Below, one piece after another: positions 1 to 9,332 of a DNA stretch of 64,000 nucleotides (positions are counted from its first letter, which is position 1; the number at the start of each line of letters is the position of its first letter). The notes beneath the pieces were generated by a model, which searched no databases, was not told the origin of the DNA, and saw nothing but the letters and a program-made list of their open reading frames with translations. The translations under genes and the position numbers were made by a program. The stretch covers positions 558,001 to 622,000 of the forward strand of contig NZ_RBLJ01000001.1 in the NCBI RefSeq assembly GCF_003634575.1. The letters run 5' to 3'. The DNA is from Photorhabdus asymbiotica (lineage in GTDB: Bacteria > Pseudomonadota > Gammaproteobacteria > Enterobacterales > Enterobacteriaceae).

Positions 1-1
1 G

Positions 2-583
2 GACACCGCAGATTCCTCCATTGCAACACAAATTACCCAAAACCCAATCATTAAACGTCTCAAAGAACAAAACAAGATCAGCTTACAACGAAACACCTGG
101 ATGCCATTCTATGATACCAGCGAAGAACGGAAAAACGTGCCAAACCGGGCTGAACAACTGACAAAAGGGTGTGATCAGGTCTTTGAAAATATCGTTCTGA
201 CACCACATGGTGAAATTTCCGCCTGCTGTGGTCTGACATTAGAGCATATCCCGGAAATGAAACTGGGTCGGTTACAGGGAGGTGATTTAGCCCAACTTTT
301 CAAAGGGCAAGAAGAAGACTTTATGAAAGTCTGGTTACGGACAGAGGGGCCGTACACGATTCTAAAAAAATATCGCCCGCAAGATAGCGACATTAATCTG
401 GAAAAAATCGTTCATCCCTGCCAAGCCTGTGCCTATTTGCATAAGGACGAAGGAACACGCCAGAATTTATTAGATAATTATCATGGGGAAATTATTCCAA
501 TAATCAAAAAATTTAATGCCAAAGAAAGATTGGATCTTCTGATATATCAATCAGCAGCAGAAAATACAGTTGACTCAATATAA
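2..583 (+). CDS. Radical SAM/SPASM-like enzyme, C-terminal part (runs off left edge)
   Basis: The frame is open from the first bases, so only the last 193 residues are visible and the true start lies outside the window. The visible part has a motif of the form TPHGEISACCG, then a short spacing into a KLGRL segment, and later a HPCQACAY cysteine cluster. This resembles the auxiliary iron-sulfur (SPASM/twitch) region at the C-terminus of many peptide-modifying radical SAM enzymes. The diagnostic N-terminal CxxxCxxC motif is off the window, so the assignment is by pattern only. The stop lies 10 bases before the next gene, a Tat-like precursor-type protein, suggesting co-transcription and a role in modifying it. 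It could also be a non-RiPP SPASM oxidoreductase. Confidence 0.6.
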   Translation, partial: DTADSSIATQITQNPIIKRLKEQNKISLQRNTWMPFYDTSEERKNVPNRAEQLTKGCDQVFENIVLTPHGEISACCGLTLEHIPEMKLGRLQGGDLAQLFKGQEEDFMKVWLRTEGPYTILKKYRPQDSDINLEKIVHPCQACAYLHKDEGTRQNLLDNYHGEIIPIIKKFNAKERLDLLIYQSAAENTVDSI

Positions 584-593
584 GGGGTAAATA

Positions 594-1589
594 ATGAAAC
601 GACGTACATTTATTGGTGTAGCCGCCGGAGCTGCCATTGGCAGTGTCATACCCACCGTTAACGCAAAAGCTAACAGCAATCGTCTCTTTGGCGTACCACG
701 TTCATTACTCTCTCCAGGAGAAGTTGAAGAAAATAAGCTCAGGCTGTCAATGTCACATGCCAAACTCCCGGTTGAAATTTGGGAAGATATCATCGCCTAT
801 AACCGATTTTGGGAAACCATAAAACAACAACCTGAATTAGTATTAGAATATAGAGAGTCACCAGAAAAAGTTCTGAATGAATTTGGCATAGACAAAAATA
901 TTGTTAGCCCCGGTTCCTCAGAGGAATTATTGCTATTTATCACTTATGATAAGGAGTTAATGGATGCGGTAAAAACCAACAACTATGAGAAACTATTTTC
1001 CCGACTAAAGACTTACGGCCTAAATAAAAGGAAATCAAACCTGAGAAGCCGGATCAATTACTACCTTAGCCAGGATGCCAATCTGGTTGCACATTTTAAA
1101 GATTACATCCCATTAGAGCAGCCAGAAAGTTCCCCGCTTATCAGGTTGAAAGAAATCCTGGAACCTGTGAACAACAAAGATGATACCCGCCTTACAGCGG
1201 GGGCAAATATGGTTGCCGCTATTAATATGGCCGTCGTCGTTACCGTGCAAACATCTACCACAGTAAATGTCTCAACGACAACTAGCGTATCCGCATTTGT
1301 CTTAGTAACTATCCTGACAAAAATAGCTGGAAAACATAGGGTAAATTATCGCCCTCAAATTAATCATGAAGACATTTCTGTCAGTGCTGCCTCTCTTCAC
1401 CTTGCCAGGATCTATCACAATCGAGCAATGGTAGATACGCTGGTCAGAGAAACAATTCGGCGAGAAGTCATCGCTTGCCTGTTTGCCGCACAGAAATGTG
1501 GTTATATTAACCTTCCAGTGACTCGGACAGAACGCAAAGAAGTGATTCATCTTTTTACCGAATTGTCTTTAGAGATGATGATAACATAG
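594..1589 (+). CDS. Tat-like leader protein with Val/Thr/Asn-rich segment; possible RiPP precursor, copy 1
   Basis: This 331-residue protein has no family I can name. It starts after a GGGG-type RBS, 10 bases downstream of the radical SAM-like gene. Residues 1-24 form a twin-arginine-like signal (RRTFIG, then a small-residue hydrophobic stretch ending VNA). Residues about 60-100 contain NRFWETIKQQPEL followed by SPEKVLNEFGI, which by eye resembles nitrile-hydratase-type leader peptides of proteusin precursors. Residues about 201-245 are rich in V, A, N, T and S and have little charge, and differ strongly from the paralogue at 2243. The last ~75 residues are again conserved and include an AAQKCGYINLP motif. 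Alternatives are a secreted structural protein or an unknown Tat substrate. An ERIC separates it from the second copy. Confidence 0.6.
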   Translation: MKRRTFIGVAAGAAIGSVIPTVNAKANSNRLFGVPRSLLSPGEVEENKLRLSMSHAKLPVEIWEDIIAYNRFWETIKQQPELVLEYRESPEKVLNEFGIDKNIVSPGSSEELLLFITYDKELMDAVKTNNYEKLFSRLKTYGLNKRKSNLRSRINYYLSQDANLVAHFKDYIPLEQPESSPLIRLKEILEPVNNKDDTRLTAGANMVAAINMAVVVTVQTSTTVNVSTTTSVSAFVLVTILTKIAGKHRVNYRPQINHEDISVSAASLHLARIYHNRAMVDTLVRETIRREVIACLFAAQKCGYINLPVTRTERKEVIHLFTELSLEMMIT

Positions 1590-1678
1590 ACAATATCATG
1601 GAGTTGAATCTGAATTTCAGCACAGAATCTCAATGACAAACATCACTATGATTCATATTTGTAAGCCATAAATTTTTA

Positions 1679-1801
1679 TACCCTTCATCCTTCAAGCTGC
1701 TGCTTTGTTGGCTGCTTTCACGCACTCCAGTCACATAGTTATCTATGCTCCTGGGGATTCGTTCACTTGCCGCCGCGCTGCAACTTGAAATCTATTGGGT
1801 A
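1679..1801 (-). repeat. ERIC/IRU element, type A
   Basis: A 123 bp imperfect palindrome running from TACCC to GGGTA, with the ERIC core (CAGTCACATAG, CTCCTGGGGATTC) in reverse orientation. It lies in the 650-base gap between the two paralogous precursor-like genes, so it may be transcribed. The rest of the gap (1590-1678 and 1802-2242) holds no gene and probably carries the promoter of the downstream operon. Confidence 0.95.
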
Positions 1802-2242
1802 TATCGAATGAGGTGGTAATCAAGGAAAGGAAATATTTTGTCATCCTTTAGGAATATTTCCACCACCTATTCTGTGAGCAGACTCTAAATAAGCACATTT
1901 TGTAACTCAATATATTTAGCCTAAACACCAAAAATATAAATTTAATCAACTAACCTATTGCAAAATGGAACCATCCGGCTAATAGTTAGTAGCGCCTAAC
2001 CTTTAATCGAACGGAGGACAAATTATTCTATGCTTTCTCACCAGATATGAGGAATAATATCCAAATACTGTTACGGTAATCACAATATATACTTTTGCAA
2101 TGAGCATCGTTGATAAAAATATTAGCCATATAATTACTTCATGAAACTATATCAGTAATAAAGAATTTAATAAGAAAAGGTTGAATTTCGTCTTATAACA
2201 CTCAGTAAAAAAGAATTTCGTTCACTTATAAAGGAACCAATG

Positions 2243-3253
2243 ATGAAAAGACGCACATTTATTGGTGTAGCTGCTGGAGCAGCTATTGGCAGTGTCATAC
2301 CTACCGTTAATGCCAGTATTGACAGCACTCGTCTATTTGGCGTGCCACGTTCACTACTTTCCCCAGGAGAAATCGAAGAAAATAAGCTGAGACTGTCAAT
2401 GTCAAATGCCAAACTCCCGGTTGAAGTTTGGGAAGAAATTATTACCTATAACCGGTTTTGGGAAACCATAAAACAACAGCCTGAATTAGCATTAGAATAT
2501 CGAGAATCACCAGAAAAAGTGTTGGATGAATTCGGTATAGACAAAGATATTGTTAGCCCCGGCTCCGCTGAGGAATTACTGCTATTCATCACGTATGATA
2601 AAGATTTAATGAATGCAGTAAAAACCAACGATTATGAAGCGCTCTTTTCCCGACTAAAAACCTATGGTTTAAACGAGAAAGGCTCAAGTCTGAGGAACCG
2701 AATCAATTATCACCTCAGTCAAGACGCCAACCTGGTTGCACATTTTAAAGAACATATCGAATCCTACCAGCTACAAGATACAGACAATCCTCCACTTATC
2801 CGGTTAAAGGAAATTCTGGAGCCTTTAAACAGCGAAGACGATACCAGCATTGAGATTGCCCGCCTGGTAGTCGGAGCAAATGTGGTTGCTGCGGTTAACG
2901 TGGCTGTCGGCACCAGAGTCGTCGCGGCGGTAAATGCGGCGGCGGCGGTTAACGTAGCTGCCTATTTAAGTCTGGCAGTACAAACAGTCGTTACTGTATG
3001 CATGGCAAATTATCTACCCAAAATTGACCATAGCGACCTTTCAACCGGTACGGCTTCTCTTCATCTTGCCAGGCTCTATAACAATCAACAGATGGTAGAC
3101 ACACTGGTTAAAGAAGCTATCCGGAGGGAAATCACTGCCTGCCTGTTTGCTGCACAAAAGTGTGGTTATATCAATTTGCCGGCAACTCGCGAAGAGCGTA
3201 AAGAAGTGATTCATCTTTTCACCGAATTATCTTTAGGAATGGCAGTAGCATGA
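2243..3253 (+). CDS. Tat-like leader protein with Val/Ala/Asn-rich segment; possible RiPP precursor, copy 2
   Basis: A 336-residue tandem paralogue of the protein at 594. Two ATG codons are adjacent (2240 and 2243); the second gives the same MKRRTFIG start as copy 1, with AAGGAA upstream. The first ~200 residues and the last ~75 are largely identical to copy 1. The segment between (residues about 207-255) is different: it has short repeats such as VVAAVNVAV and VVAAVNAAAAVNVAA and ends with TVVTVCMANYL. Alternating V/A/N runs of this kind recall proteusin (polytheonamide-type) cores, but here the segment is followed by a long conserved tail, which is atypical. The stop overlaps the start of the next gene (ATGA), so the two are translationally coupled. 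Confidence 0.6.
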   Translation: MKRRTFIGVAAGAAIGSVIPTVNASIDSTRLFGVPRSLLSPGEIEENKLRLSMSNAKLPVEVWEEIITYNRFWETIKQQPELALEYRESPEKVLDEFGIDKDIVSPGSAEELLLFITYDKDLMNAVKTNDYEALFSRLKTYGLNEKGSSLRNRINYHLSQDANLVAHFKEHIESYQLQDTDNPPLIRLKEILEPLNSEDDTSIEIARLVVGANVVAAVNVAVGTRVVAAVNAAAAVNVAAYLSLAVQTVVTVCMANYLPKIDHSDLSTGTASLHLARLYNNQQMVDTLVKEAIRREITACLFAAQKCGYINLPATREERKEVIHLFTELSLGMAVA

Positions 3254-3744
3254 GTAATATCGTGGGATTAAATCCGGACCTCAAAGTCATATTAATGAAC
3301 GTCGCCATGTTCGTCCTTATTGCCCTGGTTTTGCTGCCAATACCATACTGGCTCAATAACAGTAATCCCAATAAATTGGTGGCAGGCATTACAACCACTC
3401 TCTTTATCATCATCACCTTATTTGTGAGCTATCAACTATTATCAAATAAGGCGGTGGTCAAGGAAGGAAAATTATTAATGAAGTCCGGAGTATATTCACA
3501 CGAATGGACTATTTCCTCATTGCGCCGGGAAGAAGGAACTTCCCTGAATGACTTTCATCGCAGTAATGGTATACATATTATCCATTATTCATCCGGATAC
3601 TATCAAAAAAAACCAAACACATATTTTATTCTGCGTACCAGCAAACGTCCTCTGGTGTGTTTTAGTGCAGAAGATAATATTGGATTATGCATAGATGAAT
3701 CTGTTTACGAAAGAATAAATAGCTCGTTGCAAAATAAAATATAG
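3250..3744 (+). CDS. Small inner-membrane protein, unknown function (possible bacterial PH-like domain)
   Basis: A 164-residue protein whose start overlaps the preceding stop (ATGA). Two hydrophobic segments (residues about 13-34 and 43-62) are separated by a short polar loop. A soluble C-terminal part of about 95 residues follows, with beta-rich character (KEGKLLMKSGVYSHEWTIS, then HIIHYSSGYY and TYFILRTSKRP), resembling small membrane proteins with a PH-like domain; that resemblance is by eye only. It lies 17 bases before the NRPS gene and is clearly in its operon. A role in assembling or positioning the biosynthetic or export machinery is possible but not shown. Confidence 0.65.
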   Translation: MSNIVGLNPDLKVILMNVAMFVLIALVLLPIPYWLNNSNPNKLVAGITTTLFIIITLFVSYQLLSNKAVVKEGKLLMKSGVYSHEWTISSLRREEGTSLNDFHRSNGIHIIHYSSGYYQKKPNTYFILRTSKRPLVCFSAEDNIGLCIDESVYERINSSLQNKI

Positions 3745-3761
3745 AGTGGAGTCGCAGGATA

Positions 3762-6700
3762 ATGGAATATAGTGAAAATTATTGGCCATTGAACTATACA
3801 CAGCTCCGTTTAGCCATTGCTAATACTGTAGCTGATGATAAGTCTGCCTTTAATGTCGGCGAATTCGTCAGCTTCAGTGACAATATTAATCTAGAAAGAC
3901 TAGAACAAGCTATTATGACCATTCATAATTTTAATGATGGTTTTTCTTTACGTTATCGTCTTGCTGAACAAAACATTTTTCAGGATCGAGGATCTGCACC
4001 GATTGAAGTCATACGGATAAAACAGTCAAATTCGATGATAGAACACGCGGCTAAAACTGATTTTGAAAAGAGAGCAACTGAACCGCTGGACATCGAAAAT
4101 GGTGTCACAATCAGACATTATCTTTATTTTAATGATATTGGATGCTATTTTTGGGGAATAGTTGCTCATCATGTTGCTACAGACTATTGGGGAATTGGGC
4201 AATTAATTCACGATGTTTTATCCTGCTATGAAGAAACCCCATTTCCGCCAATATTAGAACCTGTTTTTACCTATCATGCTTACCTTAATGACGCTAAATA
4301 TAAGGCAAGCGTACATTATGCCAACGACAAAAACTATTGGGATAATTATCTTCACCAACTTCCCATATTAGAAGATTACACACGGAAACGCTTATTTCCT
4401 TCAAAAACGATTAAAGTCACCCGACCGCTCACCGCAAATAACGACAGTTTCACTTTTAATGATAAATTGATAATGATATTGGCCTTATGTTTACAAATGA
4501 CCAAACAGGGCCATTTATCAACAAGTATTATCAATTTACCTTTCTCCAATAGACGAAGCAAAGGAGAATATCGTTATTATCGCCCCGCTATGAATACCTT
4601 GCCTTTGATGGTTTCTTTATCTCCAGAAGCAACAATAAAACAGATTCTTGGGGAAATGCAATCTCAGATCAGTTTACATAGCAAACATAATCGTATTGAT
4701 ATAAATGATTTAAGCGATAGCGCGATAAACCGAGCGGATCAATTAACTTCTGCGCCCTATGTTAACCTATTACATGAGCTTGAACATGATTTCATGAAAA
4801 ATAACCGCGCTACTCGCGGTTGTATGACTTCCGGTGCAGTAAATAATTATGGCATTAATATCCGATTCTCTTCTGACGAGAAATCGGCATTAGTTGAATT
4901 AGATGCAGGGAGCCGACTGTATAATTATTTTACCGCACATGCTTTGATTGATGAATATTTACGCATCTATAGCGCTATTACGGAGAATATCAATGAAACT
5001 ATCGATACATATTGGATAAAATATAACAAAATAGCACCAGAAAATAATACCATATCGAACGGAAAAACTATAGGTAATATTTCCATAAATCACCCTATCA
5101 AAGAGAATATTATTGTCAAAATAGCGCAAATCGCCTCGGAATCACCAGATAAAAAAGCCGTTATTTGTGGGAATCAAACCGTAATAAACGCCGCACATTG
5201 CCTTACTTACTGTGAACTTTACTATAAGTTATTAAACTTCAGCCAGCAGCTATTATCTTATCAGATACAAAACCGAAGGGTAGCCGTGTTATTACCAAGA
5301 GGAATGGAATCCTTATTATCTATATTAGCAATCCATGCTACTGGGTTATGCTTTGTTCCAATCAACATGACATTCGGACAAGAAGAAATCAGCAGTATAT
5401 TACGTGGACTGAATATCTCTTTATTGATAACTGCACATCGTTATCATGAAAAAGTAAACGGTATTAATCATGCACATATTTTCTTTGTTGAAGATATAAA
5501 TACGATCCCTAATGGAGTATTTCTTGAACATGACATAAAACATCCAACGACCAAAGAGGACGAAGCCTATATCTTTTTCACATCAGGAACCACTGGCGTG
5601 CCAAAAGCAGTACCGATAACTTTTAAGGGACTTTATGCTTATTTGGCAGCTATGACAGATAATTATGGCATTAAACAGGATGATGTTATTCTTAATTTCA
5701 GCACACCAGTTTTCGATGCTTATATTGAAGAAGTGTTCGGATGTTTTTATCTGGGAGCCACACTGACAATTGCCAGTGATCAAATGATTGCTGAGCTTGA
5801 TACACTGTTTTCATTTTGTCATGCTCAATCGGTTACTATAATTAACTTTCCTACCAATTACTGGCATCAAATTGTCTTTTTCCTACATGCAGCCATTAAA
5901 GAATTGTCACCTTCGATCAGAATGACAATTATTGGTGGCGATTTAGCAATGGATAAAGCTATCCTCCATTGGTTAGAAAAAGTAGGCTGCGGGATCTCCT
6001 TAATTAACTCTTATGGCCCAACAGAATGTTGTGTTATAGCTAGTTGCCAAAAAATAGATGATGAATTCCAACCCGGCAATATCATTGGCAAAGCGTTGGC
6101 AAATACCTCTATCGTTATTCGGGAATATGGAACTGATAAAATCATCAGCGGCAGTAGTGGAGAAATATGCATCCGTGGCGATTCTATCTGTGCTGGATAT
6201 ATTAATGATGACGAATCAACTTCACGCAAATTCTTACGATTGAATGATGGAGAAGTTTATTATCTAACCGGAGATCGTGGATTTTACGATACTCAGGGGA
6301 ATTTAAATTTCATTGGCCGATTGGATAAAGAGCAAAAAATTGATGGAAAACGTGTCAATTTGGAAGAAATGCACAAAATACTTGCAACAACTTTCGATAT
6401 CGACGAGATTCATTTAACGGTAAAAGAAAATGAAACCGGGTACCAGTATATTAATATATTTATACCTCATGATGTATACCCGATAGATCGCCACGAAATT
6501 GTCTCCTTCCTGCGCGGATGCTATCCAAAATTGCAGATACCTTTTATTGTCGAATTGAGTTCATCCAATCAATCTGTTCCAGAGCCAGATTTAAGTAAAA
6601 GAAGCAATATGCCACAAATTGAAGGAGAAAAACGCGAATTATTTTTCACTTTATGGCGAGAAGTCTTTGGCGATAGTGACAAAATAGTTAATGAGGATAC

Positions 6701-8129
6701 CGATTTCTTTGACGCAGGCGGTACTTCTCTTAAAGCATTGTTGCTAATTAATAAGATCCAACAACGCTTTGATTGCACAATCCGTCTGGAAGATTTCTAT
6801 CAATCTCCCAGATTAGGTTATTTGTTGCAATCTGTTATTCAGCAGGGACGGACGCCTGTTTTAACCAATAAAAATAGCACCTGCCTGACAGAACAGCACG
6901 ACCAGTATTATTGGATAATTGACACTATCTCTAATCGTTCAGGGGCACATAACATACCGTTATATTATCATCTTGCCGGTAATATCGATTTAAAGAAATT
7001 ACATCATGCTTTGTTGTATACCATGCAATATTTCCCTGCCCTCTGCCAAAGGGTAACAATGGCAGACGGGCAACTCTCTTTATCCTTTTTACCTATTACC
7101 AAAGAGAGTTTACCCTTCGAATATATCGACCTGACTTATGCTACAAGCATTAACATTGAGATTTCATTACGCAAGATCTTAAATGATATGGCATTCAAGC
7201 CAATGACATTACAGGAGAATCCACCAGTATATTTTAAGCTACTAAAAGTAGCGGAGAATGAACATTATCTCTTGTTAAATTTCCATCATGCATTTTGTGA
7301 TGGAATGTCAATTGCTCATGTGCTGCAAAAATTATCTTCAGCTTATACCAATAATACACAGAACATAGAGGCCGTTACAAAAACAGAAGTTGCTGTCGCT
7401 AATCCGCGTATGTCAGATGAAACATTGAATTTTTGGACCGAAAAACTAGTCAACGTACTTTCTATCACCGGAAAACATAATTCTGTACCAGAGGCTAATC
7501 TTCGAATTCGTGGTCGACGCTACTCGATGCCATTGTCCCCTCAATTAATTGCAACATTATCTTCGATACAAAAAAAACACGCAGTTACTCTGGAACATAT
7601 CGTGATTGGGGCATTTTCGATGACCATCAGATCATTACTCAATAAAAACGAGCTAATCGTAGGCATCCCTTGCGCCAACCGTGTTCCTCCTGTGTCATTC
7701 GATAGTGTCGGCAGCTTCGCAACAACATTACTATTGCCTTATGCTACTGCTGAAACCTCATTGATTAACGTATCTAAGTATGTCCGTGATTTCCTGATGG
7801 ATGCAAATACACATTCCAATATTTCGCTGGCGTACTTAAAACAACATCTTCACCACTATCACAATATGCAATTACCAGAAATCGCTTATTATTTCTCTTC
7901 TCAAATGGGATTCTCCACCAATTTGCATCTTGGTGAAACCCATTGCACAAAGGAAAAAATTAAGGGGCTTAAGCCCAAAGGGGATATTGCTCTCGAATTA
8001 GTAAATACACCAACCGGGTTGGGTCTGGAATGGCTCTATGACGATGATATTTTCTCTGAAGAGATTATTAACAATATGGGACTGTTTCTGATTGATTTAT
8101 TGGATTACATGGGCGCTCAGCATGACTAG
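3762..8129 (+). CDS. Nonribosomal peptide synthetase, C-A-T-C, no thioesterase
   Basis: This 1455-residue protein has four recognisable parts. An N-terminal condensation domain (~1-430) carries HHVATD at 136-141. An adenylation domain (~450-950) has FFTSGTTGVPKA at about 605-616, NSYGPTE at 749-755, a YLTGDRG motif and GRLDKEQKIDGKRVN. A carrier domain has GGTSLK with the phosphopantetheine Ser at 989. A second condensation domain (~1040-1455) has HHAFCDG at 1175-1181. VFDAY keeps the Asp that normally binds the amino group of the substrate. The NGK lysine expected at the end of the A domain is not seen; the aligned stretch reads SVPEPDLSK (Asp943, nearest Lys946). No thioesterase or reductase ends the protein, so release must use another enzyme or the last C domain. 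It sits in an operon with export genes and a free carrier protein. Confidence 0.93.
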   Translation: MEYSENYWPLNYTQLRLAIANTVADDKSAFNVGEFVSFSDNINLERLEQAIMTIHNFNDGFSLRYRLAEQNIFQDRGSAPIEVIRIKQSNSMIEHAAKTDFEKRATEPLDIENGVTIRHYLYFNDIGCYFWGIVAHHVATDYWGIGQLIHDVLSCYEETPFPPILEPVFTYHAYLNDAKYKASVHYANDKNYWDNYLHQLPILEDYTRKRLFPSKTIKVTRPLTANNDSFTFNDKLIMILALCLQMTKQGHLSTSIINLPFSNRRSKGEYRYYRPAMNTLPLMVSLSPEATIKQILGEMQSQISLHSKHNRIDINDLSDSAINRADQLTSAPYVNLLHELEHDFMKNNRATRGCMTSGAVNNYGINIRFSSDEKSALVELDAGSRLYNYFTAHALIDEYLRIYSAITENINETIDTYWIKYNKIAPENNTISNGKTIGNISINHPIKENIIVKIAQIASESPDKKAVICGNQTVINAAHCLTYCELYYKLLNFSQQLLSYQIQNRRVAVLLPRGMESLLSILAIHATGLCFVPINMTFGQEEISSILRGLNISLLITAHRYHEKVNGINHAHIFFVEDINTIPNGVFLEHDIKHPTTKEDEAYIFFTSGTTGVPKAVPITFKGLYAYLAAMTDNYGIKQDDVILNFSTPVFDAYIEEVFGCFYLGATLTIASDQMIAELDTLFSFCHAQSVTIINFPTNYWHQIVFFLHAAIKELSPSIRMTIIGGDLAMDKAILHWLEKVGCGISLINSYGPTECCVIASCQKIDDEFQPGNIIGKALANTSIVIREYGTDKIISGSSGEICIRGDSICAGYINDDESTSRKFLRLNDGEVYYLTGDRGFYDTQGNLNFIGRLDKEQKIDGKRVNLEEMHKILATTFDIDEIHLTVKENETGYQYINIFIPHDVYPIDRHEIVSFLRGCYPKLQIPFIVELSSSNQSVPEPDLSKRSNMPQIEGEKRELFFTLWREVFGDSDKIVNEDTDFFDAGGTSLKALLLINKIQQRFDCTIRLEDFYQSPRLGYLLQSVIQQGRTPVLTNKNSTCLTEQHDQYYWIIDTISNRSGAHNIPLYYHLAGNIDLKKLHHALLYTMQYFPALCQRVTMADGQLSLSFLPITKESLPFEYIDLTYATSINIEISLRKILNDMAFKPMTLQENPPVYFKLLKVAENEHYLLLNFHHAFCDGMSIAHVLQKLSSAYTNNTQNIEAVTKTEVAVANPRMSDETLNFWTEKLVNVLSITGKHNSVPEANLRIRGRRYSMPLSPQLIATLSSIQKKHAVTLEHIVIGAFSMTIRSLLNKNELIVGIPCANRVPPVSFDSVGSFATTLLLPYATAETSLINVSKYVRDFLMDANTHSNISLAYLKQHLHHYHNMQLPEIAYYFSSQMGFSTNLHLGETHCTKEKIKGLKPKGDIALELVNTPTGLGLEWLYDDDIFSEEIINNMGLFLIDLLDYMGAQHD

Positions 8130-8177
8130 ACTCCTGACAATACGAAACGATAGCAAATACTAAGATGGATACTGATT

Positions 8178-9332
8178 GTGCCGATCAAAAAAAAGAAATG
8201 GATAATTACCACTACCATCATGATCATTTTTATCGCCGTGGTTTATTACACATTCAGCCGGAAAGAAACGCCTGCTGTGATGGCAGAGCAAATCATCACT
8301 GGAACGTTAGGTGATGTCATCACGACGGTAGATGCTGCTGGTATTATACAACCGACTAGTCAAGTTAACGTTGGTAGCCAAATCTCGGGCCAGTTAATTA
8401 AGTTATATGTTGAAGTCGGGGATATCGTCGAAGCCGGTAAGCTGGTTGCCAGCATTGATGATACTTTTTATCGTACTAAAGTTGAGGCGAGCCGCGCGCG
8501 ATTAGAAAAATTGCGAGCTATATTGAAGGAGGAACAATATACCTACCAACTCCTAGTCATTACTGAAAAACGCCAAAGGCAACTTAATCTATATTCTGCA
8601 ACCAGCCAACAATTACTGGATGAGGCAACTTTCGGAGTAAAAAAAAGTCTGGCGAGAATTGAAAGTCTCAAGGCAGACATCAAACAAAATGAACATATTT
8701 TACATAGCGAAGAGGTCAGCCTTAGTTATACCCAAATCTATGCACCTATTGCCGGCGTAGTAACTGCAATCTATGTTGATCCAGGACAAACCCTAAATGT
8801 TAATCAACAGACACCCGTTCTCATGCAAATTGCCGATCTCAAAAATATGACCGTTTATGCAAAAGTTTCTGAAGCAGATATAAACCAAATCGTGACCGGG
8901 CAAAAAGCCTCTTTCAAGATCTATAGTGCAAATCAGCATATATGGCACGGTAATGTTAAGAAGATCATGTATAAACCAGACCTAATTAATAATGCAGTTT
9001 ATTATACGGTACTGTTTGATGTAACTAATGACAATTTCCTGCTAAAACCCAACATGAGTGCTGATGTCACTATTGTGACACATGAAAGCACGGGGGTAGT
9101 GACCATCCCCAATAACATACTAAATAACAAGCGGCATCAACCTTTAAATGAGAATCTTACCGCTTATTTTTTACGAGAGGTGAAAGATGGAAATATCGCA
9201 GTAAGGAAATTGCTCATTGGTCATAATGATGGAGTACACTCAATTGTTGTCAGCGGATTACAGAATAATGAACAGATCGTTGTCCTTTCTAAACAAGATA
9301 ATCTTGGTGGTAAAGATGATAATCCTAAATAA
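8178..9332 (+). CDS. HlyD/MacA-family periplasmic adaptor of ABC exporter
   Basis: A 384-residue membrane fusion protein starting at GTG; no in-frame ATG lies close upstream. One N-terminal membrane helix (residues ~7-25) anchors it. A barrel-sandwich half-motif (GSQISGQLIKLYVEVGD, ~65-80) precedes a coiled-coil hairpin (~95-170) rich in K, E and Q. A second half-motif (YTQIYAPIAGVVTAI) and beta-barrel and membrane-proximal domains follow. This is the layout of MacA, which bridges an inner-membrane ABC transporter to an outer-membrane channel. Its end overlaps the next gene, which encodes the ATPase. It probably exports the product of the NRPS or precursor genes. No outer-membrane TolC-type gene is in the window, so chromosomal TolC would be used. 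Confidence 0.92.
   Translation: MPIKKKKWIITTTIMIIFIAVVYYTFSRKETPAVMAEQIITGTLGDVITTVDAAGIIQPTSQVNVGSQISGQLIKLYVEVGDIVEAGKLVASIDDTFYRTKVEASRARLEKLRAILKEEQYTYQLLVITEKRQRQLNLYSATSQQLLDEATFGVKKSLARIESLKADIKQNEHILHSEEVSLSYTQIYAPIAGVVTAIYVDPGQTLNVNQQTPVLMQIADLKNMTVYAKVSEADINQIVTGQKASFKIYSANQHIWHGNVKKIMYKPDLINNAVYYTVLFDVTNDNFLLKPNMSADVTIVTHESTGVVTIPNNILNNKRHQPLNENLTAYFLREVKDGNIAVRKLLIGHNDGVHSIVVSGLQNNEQIVVLSKQDNLGGKDDNPK

Noticed and set aside
9217-9315. N-terminal extension of the MacB-type ATPase
   Set aside because: It lies inside the adaptor gene and does not look like ATPase sequence; the ATG at 9316 fits the family.
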